Assembly (NCBI GenBank): GCA_003225315.1
Contig: QHZD01000004.1
Coordinates: 1 to 51,175 of the forward strand
Length of the DNA: 51,175 nt
Source of the DNA: Acidobacteriota bacterium
GTDB taxonomy: Bacteria; Acidobacteriota; Terriglobia; Acidiferrales; UBA7541
Direction of reading: 5' to 3'
Positions 31,593 through 40,846 of this stretch are shown here, piece after piece. Within the stretch, counting starts at the first letter, position 1; each line of letters starts with the position of its first letter. The notes beneath the pieces are model-generated. The model worked only from the letters and a program-made list of their open reading frames with translations. It was not told the DNA's origin and did no database searches. A program made the position numbers and the translations under genes.

Positions 31593-34043
31593 CTAGTTTC
31601 GCAAGGGTTTCCCGGTTTTCAGAGTGTGAGCGATGCGTTCCTGGGTTTTCTTTTCGCCGCAGAGGGAGACAAAAGCTTCGCGCTCGAGATCGAGGACATA
31701 CTGTTCGCTGACCAACTGCGGCGAGGTCAGCGGCCCGCCTGCAAGGATGTTCGCGAGTTTTCGGCCCACGTGCGCGTCATATTCCGAGGCATAGCCCCCG
31801 CGGAGCATCATATGGATAGCGAGCTTTGCGCCGGCAAGAAATTGTTCGCCGAGCACTTTGATTTGCGTCGTTTGCGCGCCTTCCTGCCAACTAGCCGCGA
31901 GAGGCTTGTAGCCGCCGCGGACGAGCGCCAGCGCAGCTTCCTTGGCGTCAGCAACCAGCCGGTCGCGGTTCATGGAGACACCATCTTCGCGGCGCAAATA
32001 TCCCAGGTCGCGGCATTCCTCAGCGCTGGTACCCACCTTGGCCATAGCGATGGATTCGAAGATGGGCTTCAACGCGTGGAAAAGATCCAGGTCGGATTCA
32101 GGAGAAGAGGACAGGCTAAAGCCCGTCCCACTGGCGTGCTCGTTCGCGCGGATCAACATTTCCTTCGTGCCGCCGCCGCCGGGAATTAGGCCAACACCAG
32201 TTTCCACCAAGCCGATGTAGGCTTCCGCCGCAGCCTGAATTTTCGCGGCGTGCAAGCTCACTTCGCAGCCGCCGCCGAGCGCCATCCCCTGTGGCGCGGC
32301 CACTACCGGCTTTGGAGCGTACTTGATCGCCAGGTTGATGTTCTGGAATTGCTTCACAGCCATGTGCAATTCGTCCCACTCCTGCTCCTGGGCGCCAACC
32401 AGGACCAGCATCAGGTTGGCGCCAACGGAAAAATTCACCGCCTGGTTGGCGATAACCATGGCGTCAAATTCCGATTCCAGCCGCTTCAGGCCCTTGTGCA
32501 GCATGGCGATCAGGTCGGCGCCGATGGCGTTCATCTTGGCATGAAATTCGCAGCACACCACGCCATCGCCGAGATCGATCAGGCTCGCTCCGGAATTGCG
32601 CTCCACCTCGCGGCCGGCATCCTTCAGTGATTTGAGAATGATGACGCCTTTCGGCTCTTCGACTTTCTTCGATACATCGCTGCAAATGTCGAAAACAGTG
32701 GTCGTACCCTTTTCCGATTCGTAAAAGCCCTTGCGGCCGCTCGATAAGACTTTTTCGATAACCTGCGGCAGCGCCCGGCCTTCCTTTTGCACCTGTCCCG
32801 CGAAAGCCTTGACACCAATCGCATCGATGATTTCGAACGGGCCAAGTTCCCAGGCGAAGCCCCAGCGCATCGCACGATCAACGTCTACAACGTTGTCGGA
32901 AATTTCAGGCACGCGGCGTGCCGCATACAAACACATTTCAGAAAGCGCGCCCCACAGGAACTGTTGGGCTTTGTCACCCTTCTGCCCTTCCAGTACGGGC
33001 CCGACCAGCGCGCGCAGCCGCTCTCTTGTGTCCTCGATGGCTTTGCCCATTTCGAAGGAGGCGAATCTCGCTTTCTGCCGCGCGCGATATTCCATGGTGT
33101 TCACATCGAGCGTGAGAATTTCCTTTTCGCCCTCGCCCTTGACCTTTTTGTAGAAACCCTGGCCGGTCTTGTCGCCGAGCCAGCCGCGCTTGGCCATTTC
33201 TTCCACCAGCGCCGGGACTTTGTACATTTCCCGCGACTCATCATTTGGCGCGGTTTCGTAGATATTCTTCACCACGTGCACGAGCACATCGAGGCCCACA
33301 ATATCTGCCGTGCGAAACGTCGCAGACTTTGGCCAGCCAGCCGCCGGTCCAGTGCAGGCGTCCACTTCCTCCACCGTCATGCCTAGAGTGCCCATCAGAC
33401 GGAGCGCGTTCAGCATGGAAAATGTGCCGATGCGATTGGCGATAAAGTTCGGCGTGTCCTTCGCTATTACCACACCTTTTCCGAGCCGCCGGTCACAAAA
33501 CTCGCGCAATGTCTCGACTACTTCACGGGATGTTTTCGGCCCGGGGATCACTTCCACCAGTTTCAGATAGCGGGGCGGATTGAAGAAGTGCGTTCCTGCC
33601 CAATGCTGCTGAAACTCTTCGCTCATGCCCTCGGCGATCAAGTGCACGGGCAGGCCGGACGTGTTGGTGGTTACGATGGCTCCGGGCTTACGGAACTGGG
33701 CCACGCGCGCCAGCAATTTCCGTTTGATTTCCAGATTCTCCGCGACGACTTCGATGATCCAATCGGCCTCGGCGCAGCGTGCTAGATCATCCTCAAAGTT
33801 TCCGATGGCAATTTTCTCCGCAAGTGCGGAGGTGAAAAAAGCGGCAGGCTTGGACTTCTTTGCCGCCTCTAATCCGGCGCGCACGATCTTGTTGCGCTCG
33901 GAGCTCGGCGCATCCGCAGGCAGATTTGGCGGAACAATGTCGAGCAGAATGCACGGCAAACCGGCGTTCGCGAAATGGGCGGCGATCCGCGAACCCATCG
34001 TTCCCGCTCCCAACACCACTGCCTTTTCGATGCGACGGTTCAT
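31593..34043 (-). CDS. Fused 3-hydroxyacyl-CoA dehydrogenase / enoyl-CoA hydratase (FadN-like)
   Basis: An 816-residue bifunctional beta-oxidation enzyme. The N-terminal NAD-binding part starts with KAVVLGAGTMGSRIAAHFANAG; catalytic dehydrogenase blocks include HFFNPPRYLKLVEVIPGPKT (about residue 143 on) and NFIANRIGTF. The enoyl-CoA hydratase/crotonase part is C-terminal (VVAAPQGMALGGGCEVSLHA, about 600-620; ETGVGLIPGGGGTKEM). This dehydrogenase-first order is that of FadN (YusL) rather than E. coli FadB. It oxidises acyl-CoA intermediates; the thiolase partner is not in the window. The start at 34043 has AAAAGG about 8 nt upstream; the frame extending to 34112 is unlikely. The divergent patatin gene starts 116 bp away. 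Confidence 0.9.
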   Translation of the reverse strand: MNRRIEKAVVLGAGTMGSRIAAHFANAGLPCILLDIVPPNLPADAPSSERNKIVRAGLEAAKKSKPAAFFTSALAEKIAIGNFEDDLARCAEADWIIEVVAENLEIKRKLLARVAQFRKPGAIVTTNTSGLPVHLIAEGMSEEFQQHWAGTHFFNPPRYLKLVEVIPGPKTSREVVETLREFCDRRLGKGVVIAKDTPNFIANRIGTFSMLNALRLMGTLGMTVEEVDACTGPAAGWPKSATFRTADIVGLDVLVHVVKNIYETAPNDESREMYKVPALVEEMAKRGWLGDKTGQGFYKKVKGEGEKEILTLDVNTMEYRARQKARFASFEMGKAIEDTRERLRALVGPVLEGQKGDKAQQFLWGALSEMCLYAARRVPEISDNVVDVDRAMRWGFAWELGPFEIIDAIGVKAFAGQVQKEGRALPQVIEKVLSSGRKGFYESEKGTTTVFDICSDVSKKVEEPKGVIILKSLKDAGREVERNSGASLIDLGDGVVCCEFHAKMNAIGADLIAMLHKGLKRLESEFDAMVIANQAVNFSVGANLMLVLVGAQEQEWDELHMAVKQFQNINLAIKYAPKPVVAAPQGMALGGGCEVSLHAAKIQAAAEAYIGLVETGVGLIPGGGGTKEMLIRANEHASGTGFSLSSSPESDLDLFHALKPIFESIAMAKVGTSAEECRDLGYLRREDGVSMNRDRLVADAKEAALALVRGGYKPLAASWQEGAQTTQIKVLGEQFLAGAKLAIHMMLRGGYASEYDAHVGRKLANILAGGPLTSPQLVSEQYVLDLEREAFVSLCGEKKTQERIAHTLKTGKPLRN

Positions 34044-34159
34044 GGCATGCCTTTTTACTGGATTTACGAGGCCGTATAGTTCGATGGGACAGGTTACAAA
34101 ACCGGCATGCACGGGTCAAACGATGGGCCGATTCGCGGTGATGGAGCTAAACTAGAGAA

Positions 34160-35044
34160 ATGTCGGAAGAGAACAAAGCCGCCGGGCCGCTAGGCTGGCT
34201 GCGGACCGCAAAGGACAAGTTTCGGGCTTTTGCGTACGGCGAACAAGGCGAACCTAAGGAACGTCCGCGCGTCGGCCTGGCCCTTGCGGGCGGCTTCGCG
34301 CGTGGCATTGCGCACATCGGGGTGCTTCGCGTTCTGCGCGAAGCGGGAATACCCATTGATTGCGTCGCGGGCACGAGTGTTGGCGCCTTGATCGCCGTGG
34401 GGTACTGCGCGGGGGCATCGCTGGACGTGATGACCGAAGTAGGAGCAAGCACAAGCTTCACGGATTTCGGACGCTGGACGCCCTCCTGGCTCGGACTGGC
34501 CACTAATCAGCGCTTGGAAAAATATATTGCGCGTTTTACATCCGTAAAGACATTTGAGGAATTACAGACTCCGCTGGCTATCGCCACCACGGACATCACC
34601 GCTGGCGTTTCCGTCTACTATTCGCACGGCCCCATTGCGCCGCCGTTGCGGGCCTCCTGCGCGTACCCGGGCCTTTTTGTGCCTATCCAGTTCGAAGGTC
34701 GCACGCTCGTCGACGGATTCCTGACCTCGCCAGTGCCGATCGAAGGCGCCTTGCTTCTTGGCGCGGATATCATCATCGCGGTTTACCTGGAATCGGGCAA
34801 CATCGAAGAGCCGCGCACGTTTACTGACGTTCTGAGCCGGTCTTTCAACATCATCCAGAGGCATGGCGATCTCGCCTGGCGAACGCAGGCGGACATCATC
34901 ATCGAGCCGGATGTGAAAAATTTTGTGTGGGATGATTTCACCAAGACGCCGAATATGGTCGCGGCCGGCGAAGCGGCGGCGCTGGCGGCTTTGCCGGAAA
35001 TTCGCGCTCTGCTGCAGGGCGAGAAGCGGGATTCAGCAGCTTAA
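34160..35044 (+). CDS. Patatin-like phospholipase (RssA-like)
   Basis: A 294-residue hydrolase of the patatin/RssA group. The oxyanion segment GGFARG (about 44-49), the nucleophile in GTSVG (Ser73), and an aspartate in LVDGFLTSP (Asp185) form the catalytic dyad; the usual DGG is DGF here. Members cleave acyl ester bonds of phospholipids. The first roughly 35 residues are a charged extension without a signal peptide, so it is probably cytoplasmic or membrane-associated. It is divergent from the FadN-like gene, and both could act in lipid turnover. It ends 60 bp before a palindromic repeat. Confidence 0.87.
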   Translation: MSEENKAAGPLGWLRTAKDKFRAFAYGEQGEPKERPRVGLALAGGFARGIAHIGVLRVLREAGIPIDCVAGTSVGALIAVGYCAGASLDVMTEVGASTSFTDFGRWTPSWLGLATNQRLEKYIARFTSVKTFEELQTPLAIATTDITAGVSVYYSHGPIAPPLRASCAYPGLFVPIQFEGRTLVDGFLTSPVPIEGALLLGADIIIAVYLESGNIEEPRTFTDVLSRSFNIIQRHGDLAWRTQADIIIEPDVKNFVWDDFTKTPNMVAAGEAAALAALPEIRALLQGEKRDSAA

Positions 35045-35101
35045 GAACATTCTCCACACCACGTAAGAAGAAAGACTTCTTGAGCTTAATTTCTTTGCCG
35101 A

Positions 35102-35128
35102 GTTGGGCGCAGCGATGCTGCGCCCCTA
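35102..35128. repeat. Intergenic palindrome between convergent genes
   Basis: GGGCGCAGC-GAT-GCTGCGCCC (35105-35125) is a perfect 9-bp stem with a 3-base loop, flanked by short further complementarity (AGTTG ... CAACT across an interruption). It lies between the stops of the patatin gene and the 86-residue gene. It may be a REP-like dispersed element or act as a bidirectional stem without a T-run. Confidence 0.6.
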
Positions 35129-35143
35129 CAACTTCCGGAGAAT

Positions 35144-35404
35144 CTATTCGCGAGTGACTTGCACTGCCACGGGTTGGCCTTCGCCTTTGCCGCGCTGGGT
35201 GAGCCAGGCTGCAAGACCTTCCGCAAAACGTTCGGGCGCCAGGCGGAAGCTTGCTTCCACCTTGCCATCGGCTACGGGAAGTGTGTCGTCAAAGTCGGCG
35301 GAGTTGGTGAAGTTGCGCATGCAGAATTGATCGAGCCAATCGAGCGGGCAGGCGCGGGTTTCGCCGCGAATCACGACGTTGACATGGAATTTTTGTGCGT
35401 ACAT
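35144..35404 (-). CDS. Small hypothetical protein (86 aa)
   Basis: The frame starts with ATG at 35404 and reads MYAQKFHVNVVIRGETRACP, then a segment with LDWLDQFCMRNFTNSADFDD and an end rich in Glu/Arg (FRLAPERFAEGLAAWLTQRGKG). It has no signal peptide. I favour it over the overlapping plus-strand frame (35159-35446), whose translation is richer in Ala/Gly/Cys and less protein-like. Family and function unknown. It lies 70 bp after the start region of the desaturase gene's stop and is transcribed leftward. Confidence 0.45.
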   Translation of the reverse strand: MYAQKFHVNVVIRGETRACPLDWLDQFCMRNFTNSADFDDTLPVADGKVEASFRLAPERFAEGLAAWLTQRGKGEGQPVAVQVTRE

Positions 35405-35474
35405 GAAGCGCGCTTGGGAGCGAAGCTCCGCACAAACAGTTTATGACAGAACGAGCTTTCCGGCGCGCTATTGG

Positions 35475-36320
35475 TTAGGACGCGCGGGGGCGCTTGACGG
35501 AGTGGGCCAAGCCGACGGCTTCGAGCATCCAGATGAAATACCATCCGATGTCGGTCTGATACCAACGAAGGCCGAGGCGCGCCGAACCTGCGTGCGTGTG
35601 ATGATTCTGATGCCAGTTCTCACCCCACGCCGTCAATTGGAACGGGCCAAGCCACCAGACATTCATGCTGGAATCGCCTTCTTCGACATGGTTGAGGTGC
35701 GTGAGGCTGTTCACCAGGCACTGCATGTGCAGTGAGTAGACGAGGCGGATCGCGCCCATCCAGAAGAAACCCATCCAGCCGAAACCCAAAATCAAGCCAA
35801 TACAAATTGAGAATACAATGACGGGCGTTTCTGCCCAGCCCCAAATCTTATAGATGCCACCGGTTAGCTCGGGAGCCCAGCGCTTCTTGTCGGCGGGGTG
35901 TGTTTGATAGAGCCAGCGAAGATGCGCCCACCAGAAGCCGCCCTGTTTGGGACTAGAGATATCCTCCGGAGTGTCAGTGACGGAATGATGAAGGCGATGA
36001 TAGGCGACCCAGCTTGCGGGATGACCGGAACCGTTAAAGACCGCCCAAAAGATCAAGAATTGCTCAATAATGGGGTTCGTCTTTAAGGTCTTGTGCGCCA
36101 ACATACGGTGATAGCAGACCGTAGTGCCGAGACCACCAAAGGCGATGCTAAGCACAGTCATGCCGACAACCTTGAGGTTTGGCACGGGAAATAGGATCAG
36201 GCCAACGACGGCAAGAACGTGAATTAGAACGAGATAGGCGAAGACGCCTTCTTTGCCATGCACGGGTTTCCAGAAGGGCCGGTCCCAGGGGCGCTCTTGT
36301 TGCGTTACGGTCAATTCCAT
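35475..36320 (-). CDS. Fatty acid desaturase (acyl-CoA/delta-9 type)
   Basis: A 281-residue integral membrane di-iron enzyme. The three histidine boxes are HRMLAH (71-76), HRLHH (108-112) and HQNHH (237-241). Two pairs of membrane helices (about 29-65, 162-200) fit the stearoyl-CoA/acyl-lipid delta-9 desaturase family. It inserts a double bond in saturated acyl chains and adjusts membrane fluidity. Two direct repeats (AAAAGTGAACA) 110-130 bp upstream of its start may be regulatory. It is a single-gene unit transcribed leftward. Confidence 0.92.
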   Translation of the reverse strand: MELTVTQQERPWDRPFWKPVHGKEGVFAYLVLIHVLAVVGLILFPVPNLKVVGMTVLSIAFGGLGTTVCYHRMLAHKTLKTNPIIEQFLIFWAVFNGSGHPASWVAYHRLHHSVTDTPEDISSPKQGGFWWAHLRWLYQTHPADKKRWAPELTGGIYKIWGWAETPVIVFSICIGLILGFGWMGFFWMGAIRLVYSLHMQCLVNSLTHLNHVEEGDSSMNVWWLGPFQLTAWGENWHQNHHTHAGSARLGLRWYQTDIGWYFIWMLEAVGLAHSVKRPRAS

Positions 36321-36429
36321 ATTCTCTCCGGCGATCTGCTTAATTGATTGCGTGAGTGCCCGGTGTGCAGAACGTGATAGGCACTTCTAACGATACCATT
36401 TTCCAAGGCGGGCCGCAGGAAAACTGTAC

Positions 36430-36453
36430 AAAAGTGAACACAAAAAGTGAACA
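36430..36453. promoter_or_regulatory. Direct repeat upstream of the desaturase gene
   Basis: AAAAGTGAACA occurs at 36430-36440 and again at 36443-36453, one unit per 13 bp. The pair sits about 110 bp upstream of the desaturase start, in a 183-bp AT-richer gap. CTGT and ACAG flank the pair on either side, which hints at a larger imperfect dyad. It may be a regulator site; no regulator is identified. Confidence 0.35.
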
Positions 36454-36503
36454 GCAAAGAAAGAGCGAATTGTGGAAGAAAACAGGGCACCGTTTGCGCC
36501 CGA

Positions 36504-37967
36504 TTAGTTCTGTTGTGGCGAGTAGAATCGGCCGTTGTGAGCGGCCGCCTGCGCGACTGGCGTGGTTTTCGAAAGAGTTTTGACCAGATCGTATAGGAAG
36601 GCCTGGCCCTCGTAAAAAGATTGTACAGCCACGCGTTCATCGCGGCCATGGAATCGGATGTCGTCGCGGTCGAAGAAAATGCCCTGGACTCCATACGTTG
36701 GAATACCGGCAATGCGAAGGGCCTTCCCGTCAGTCGCTCCCATCACCATGATGGGCACTACCGGCACACCTGGCCAAAGAGCTTCCGTCGCTCGGCTTAC
36801 TGCTGCCAGCACATCGGGTCTTTGCGCAGAAGCAGGCCCGGGGGCCGGCTCGCCGAGAAGTTTTACTTCGACCTGGTCATCCGCCACGACCTTCCGCAAA
36901 GTGGTTTGCACATACTCGACGGAGTCTTCGGGCAGCACGCGGCAGTTGACGGTGGCGGTTGCAAGCTGAGGCAGTGCGTTCATCGCATGCCCACCCTCCA
37001 GTAGCGTTGCCACACAGGTGGTACGCAGAGTGGCGTTCCATGCGGGAGAAGCCGCCGCAACCCGCTGCATCGCTTCCTGCGAACCTTTCCCAACCCTGGC
37101 GAGATCCTCCTTCATGGGACCCGATTCGATCTTCGCCATTTGCTGGAAGTAGGCTGCGGTCACTTCGTTGGTCTTGAGCGGAAATCCGAAGTTTGAAAGC
37201 CGCTGCAACGCAGCCGCGAGACGATAGATGGCGTTGTCGGCTACAGGCATCGAGCTGTGGCCGCCTTTGTTTCGCACCTCAAGCCGGAAATTGACCACGT
37301 ATTTTTCGCTGACCTGTAGATCGTTGGAGATCTTTTTGCCGCCGGCGGATTCGCCCCAGCCGCCTTCGTTGAGAGCGAACTCGGAGTCAATGAGATCGCG
37401 ATGATTCTTGAGCAGCCAAGCAACGCCATTGTACGGGCCGCCGCCTTCTTCATCGGCAGTGAGAGCTACGATGATGTCACGGTCGGGTTTGAAGCCTTCC
37501 TTTTTGTATTGGAGCAAGTTGGCAATCCACAGAGCGGCCTGGGCTTTGTCGTCGCCGGTGCCGCGGCCGTAGAAGAAACCATCGCGCTCATTCAATTGGA
37601 AAGGGTCCATGCTCCAGTCTTCTCGCTTGGCTTCGACGACATCAATATGGGCGAGAAGGAGCACTGGTTTGAGGGCTCCGGTGCCGTGATAACGAACGAC
37701 GATATTGGACTTCTTTGGAACCGCGCCGCCAACGAAGATATCGGATTCTGGGAAGCCCGCGGCGCGCAAACGAGCTGCAGCAGCCTCGGCAACGGGAGTA
37801 GTAGCGCCCGTGGTGAAGCCAGACTGGATTTCGACAAATTCCTTGTAAATGTCGTGGGCGAGCTTTCTCTCCGCATCGGGGCGCGTCGTTTGTGCGCTAA
37901 CGCGACCGAAATCGAGAAGCACGATGAGAGTCAAATAAAACAGATGAGACTTTTTCATTGTCGACAT
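36504..37967 (-). CDS. Exported M20-family metallopeptidase
   Basis: A 487-residue carboxypeptidase-like protein with a signal peptide (HLFYLTLIVLLDFGRVSAQ). M20 zinc-site blocks are visible: LLLAHIDVVEA (His107, Asp109), GRGTGDDKAQA (Asp139 bridging), LTADEEGGGP (Glu173 catalytic, Glu174 ligand), and a C-terminal FHGRDERV with the last His. A dimerisation domain (RNKGGHSSMPVADNAIYR) lies between. It removes C-terminal residues or cleaves dipeptides in the periplasm; substrates are unknown. The start is ATG 37967 or 37958. It is followed on the left by the desaturase promoter region. Confidence 0.9.
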   Translation of the reverse strand: MSTMKKSHLFYLTLIVLLDFGRVSAQTTRPDAERKLAHDIYKEFVEIQSGFTTGATTPVAEAAAARLRAAGFPESDIFVGGAVPKKSNIVVRYHGTGALKPVLLLAHIDVVEAKREDWSMDPFQLNERDGFFYGRGTGDDKAQAALWIANLLQYKKEGFKPDRDIIVALTADEEGGGPYNGVAWLLKNHRDLIDSEFALNEGGWGESAGGKKISNDLQVSEKYVVNFRLEVRNKGGHSSMPVADNAIYRLAAALQRLSNFGFPLKTNEVTAAYFQQMAKIESGPMKEDLARVGKGSQEAMQRVAAASPAWNATLRTTCVATLLEGGHAMNALPQLATATVNCRVLPEDSVEYVQTTLRKVVADDQVEVKLLGEPAPGPASAQRPDVLAAVSRATEALWPGVPVVPIMVMGATDGKALRIAGIPTYGVQGIFFDRDDIRFHGRDERVAVQSFYEGQAFLYDLVKTLSKTTPVAQAAAHNGRFYSPQQN

Positions 37968-38022
37968 GCGCGCATTCTTCCACGAGCGGGCCTATTCAAG
38001 CAACTCTCGCAGCGCTACAACG

Positions 38023-38820
38023 CTACTGTGAACGATCATTGTCCTTGCGAGATTTCCACAGAATTTGGCGGAGAATACCGAGCGTCAGTTCGGCGTCAGG
38101 AGCGGAAAGGCGCAGGCGGTGGACGAGTCGGCGGATTTTGTCTTCCGTGGGAGCGGCAGAGCGCCGCTTCTGTGACGCGATTGGATGCAATTTCAAATAG
38201 CCGCTGGCGCGGAGTGCGTCAAGCAAGAGTGCGGTAAGCCGCTCGAGGTCTGCGGCGATGGCGGGGGCATGCTTCTCCGGTTTCACCGAGGCCTGTGGAT
38301 CGCGCGCGAGTTCGTAGAGGCACACGGCTACAGCCTGGCCGAGGTTCATCGAACGATGCTCTTCGCGCGTGGGAATGCGCAGGAGCCAATGGCAGTGGCT
38401 GAGGTCTTCGTTCGAAAGACCACGCTTCTCAGAACCAAAAAGCAGAGCAACACGGCCGCCGGCGAGCTGCTTGCTAAGAAGACGGGCAGCTTGATCCAGG
38501 CGGCGGACGGGGTGCTGCAATTGACGTTGTCCAACGGAAGTAGTTCCGACAACGAGTGTGCAATCGACGACCGCTTCCGCGACGGTTTTGAATTCCGTAG
38601 CTTGCGCAAGCAGCGGCGCTGCACCGACGGCGGAACGCGCCTCGCGAAAAGCCAACTCATACGGGTTGACAACGCGAAGATGGAAGAAGCCGAAATTGCT
38701 CATGGCGCGAGCGGCTGCGCCGATGTTGAGCGGATTGCGCGGAGCCACAAGAATGACACGCAGGCGGTCGGAATCAGCGTTGGGGAGCACGGAGACGAGT
38801 TTACAGCAGGTAGAAAACAC
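38023..38820 (-). CDS. trmJ: TrmJ-like tRNA/rRNA 2'-O-methyltransferase (SpoU family)
   Basis: A 265-residue SPOUT methyltransferase. The family motifs are RNPLNIGAAARAMSNFGF (motif 1, near the N-terminus), ALLFGSEKRGLSNEDLSHCH (motif 2) and IPTREEHRSMNLGQAVAVCL (motif 3), spaced as in TrmJ, which methylates the 2'-O of nucleotide 32 in tRNAs. The C-terminal tail (LRLSAPDAELTLGILRQ) resembles the TrmJ extension. The start is GTG 38820, with no strong ribosome site. It is transcribed leftward and is divergent from pckG. Confidence 0.85.
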   Translation of the reverse strand: MFSTCCKLVSVLPNADSDRLRVILVAPRNPLNIGAAARAMSNFGFFHLRVVNPYELAFREARSAVGAAPLLAQATEFKTVAEAVVDCTLVVGTTSVGQRQLQHPVRRLDQAARLLSKQLAGGRVALLFGSEKRGLSNEDLSHCHWLLRIPTREEHRSMNLGQAVAVCLYELARDPQASVKPEKHAPAIAADLERLTALLLDALRASGYLKLHPIASQKRRSAAPTEDKIRRLVHRLRLSAPDAELTLGILRQILWKSRKDNDRSQ

Positions 38821-39076
38821 GAGTCAGCGCGGCGGAGGGCCGCTTGCGCGCCCGGCGATGGGTAACATAGACTGGGGCGGGTAGAAGAATGCGCCTGCCA
38901 GCCTGGCCGGAATTTCCCGCCTTTGCATGGGCCTGTTGGCATGGCAGAGTCCAATCGCTCCACGACTCCAGCCTGGTTGGGGTCATCATCCAGCGTGTCA
39001 CCGGCGCCTCAAGCGGCCGGGATGCTGTATTTTGGACCGTGCGGCGTCGAAAGATTAGGCCAGCAGGGGGATCAGC

Positions 39077-40831
39077 GTGGCAACTCCACTAGAAACCTGG
39101 GTTGATCAGGCGGCTAAGCTGACGAAGCCGGACCGCGTGGTGTATTGCGACGGCTCCGAAGCAGAGTACCAGCGAATGATCGCGGAGATGCTGCGCCAGG
39201 GCGATTCATTCACGCTCAACGAGAAGACCTTCCCGAATTGCCACTTGCATCGCAGCAGCCCAAATGACGTGGCGCGGACCGAGCACCTGACGTTCATCTG
39301 CTCCCCCGAAAAGGATGAAGCCGGACCCACGAACAACTGGATGGACCCGAACGCTGCGAAGCATAAGGTGGGCGCGCTGCTGGACGGAGCAATGCGCGGC
39401 CGAACAATGTATGTAGTGCCTTATGTGATGGGACCAGTGAGCTCGCCGATCAGCAAAGTTGGCGTGGAAGTCACGGACAGCCCATACGTGGTGGCGAGCA
39501 TGCGGATCATGTCGCGTATGGGCAAAGTAGCCATGGACCGGCTGGGAGCTTCGAACGAGTTTGTCCCCGGACTGCATTCGCTGGGCGACTTGGATCCCAC
39601 GCGGCGGTACATTGTCCACTTTCCTCAGGAGAAATTGATCTGGAGCGTGGGGTCGGGCTACGGTGGAAACGCGCTGCTCGGGAAAAAGTGTTTTGCTCTC
39701 CGGATTGCCAGCGTAATGGCGCGCGAGCAGGGCTGGATGGCCGAGCACATGCTGATCCTGGGGCTGGAATCTCCGGGCGGTAAAGTAACATACATGGGCG
39801 CGGCGTTCCCGAGCGCGTGCGGAAAAACAAATCTGGCAATGATGGTGTCGGCGCTCGAGAACCAGGGGTATCGCGTCTGGACCGTTGGAGACGACATCGC
39901 GTGGATGAAAATCAGCGAAGACGGATATTTGCACGCCATCAATCCGGAAGCGGGCTTTTTTGGGGTGGCTCCGGGCACGGGTATGAAAACCAATCAGAAC
40001 GTGATGGGAGCGCTGCACAAGAACACGCTGTTTACGAACGTGGCGATGACTCCCGAGCGGGAGCCGTGGTGGGAAGGAATTGGCAGCGATGCGCCAGCTG
40101 GGCTGACCAACTGGAAGGGCGAGGCGTGGGATCCATCCAAAGGCACGGCGGCGCATCCGAATGCGCGGTACACCGTGCCGGCGCGCCAGTCGCCAAGCAT
40201 TTCTCCGAAGTGGGAAGCGCCGGAAGGCGTGCCGATATCGGCGTTCATATTTGGAGGGCGCAGAGCCCGAGTGGCGCCGCTGGTGTATGAATCGTTTGAC
40301 TGGCAGCACGGCGCGTTTGTGGGCGCATCGATGGCCAGCGAGACGACCGCCGCGGCGACAGGCGACTTGGGCATCACGCGACGGGACCCCATGGCCATGC
40401 TTCCTTTCTGCGGTTACAACATGGCGGACTATTTTGGGCACTGGCTGGAAATGGGAAAGAAAATACCAAAGCCGCCGAAGATTTTTCATGTGAATTGGTT
40501 CCGCAGGGGCGCCGATGGAAAGTTCCTTTGGCCGGGTTATGGTGAAAACGTTCGCGTACTGAAGTGGATTCTGGAGCGCGTGGAAGGCCGCGGCGCAGCG
40601 CAGGAAACTCCCATCGGCTACGTTCCCGCAAAGAATGGGCTGACGCTGGACGGCATGAAGATTGCAAACGAGGCGTTGAGCGAACTGCTGCGCGTGAATC
40701 CGGAAGATTGGGATGCGGAGATGGAAGAGTCCAGGCAGTTCCTCGCCAAATTCGGCGCGCGTCTGCCTCGGAAAATTGGCGAAGAGCATGAAAAACTGGC
40801 GCGCCGATTTCAGCGCGTCGTAACGGCCTAG
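39077..40831 (+). CDS. pckG: Phosphoenolpyruvate carboxykinase (GTP)
   Basis: A 584-residue gluconeogenic enzyme that converts oxaloacetate and GTP to PEP. The GTP-type signature block FPSACGKTNLAMM (about residues 244-256) with the P-loop Lys250, the metal and substrate blocks RTEHLTFICSPEKDEAGPTN and GPVSSPISKVGVEVTDSPYV, and FIFGGRRARVAPLVYESFDW identify the GTP rather than the ATP family. It starts with GTG after AGGGGG. It has its own 256-bp upstream region shared with trmJ. PEP is also a possible substrate donor for CofC in the F420 pathway, though this is only a speculation. Confidence 0.97.
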   Translation: MATPLETWVDQAAKLTKPDRVVYCDGSEAEYQRMIAEMLRQGDSFTLNEKTFPNCHLHRSSPNDVARTEHLTFICSPEKDEAGPTNNWMDPNAAKHKVGALLDGAMRGRTMYVVPYVMGPVSSPISKVGVEVTDSPYVVASMRIMSRMGKVAMDRLGASNEFVPGLHSLGDLDPTRRYIVHFPQEKLIWSVGSGYGGNALLGKKCFALRIASVMAREQGWMAEHMLILGLESPGGKVTYMGAAFPSACGKTNLAMMVSALENQGYRVWTVGDDIAWMKISEDGYLHAINPEAGFFGVAPGTGMKTNQNVMGALHKNTLFTNVAMTPEREPWWEGIGSDAPAGLTNWKGEAWDPSKGTAAHPNARYTVPARQSPSISPKWEAPEGVPISAFIFGGRRARVAPLVYESFDWQHGAFVGASMASETTAAATGDLGITRRDPMAMLPFCGYNMADYFGHWLEMGKKIPKPPKIFHVNWFRRGADGKFLWPGYGENVRVLKWILERVEGRGAAQETPIGYVPAKNGLTLDGMKIANEALSELLRVNPEDWDAEMEESRQFLAKFGARLPRKIGEEHEKLARRFQRVVTA

Positions 40832-40846
40832 AGAATCACCGTAACT

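Noticed and set aside
35159-35446. A plus-strand frame overlapping the 86-residue minus-strand gene
   Set aside because: The minus-strand translation is more protein-like; both are uncertain, and I chose one.
39206-40789. A 527-residue minus-strand open frame opposite pckG
   Set aside because: PEPCK on the plus strand is certain; the antisense translation is rich in His, Arg and Pro with no family features.
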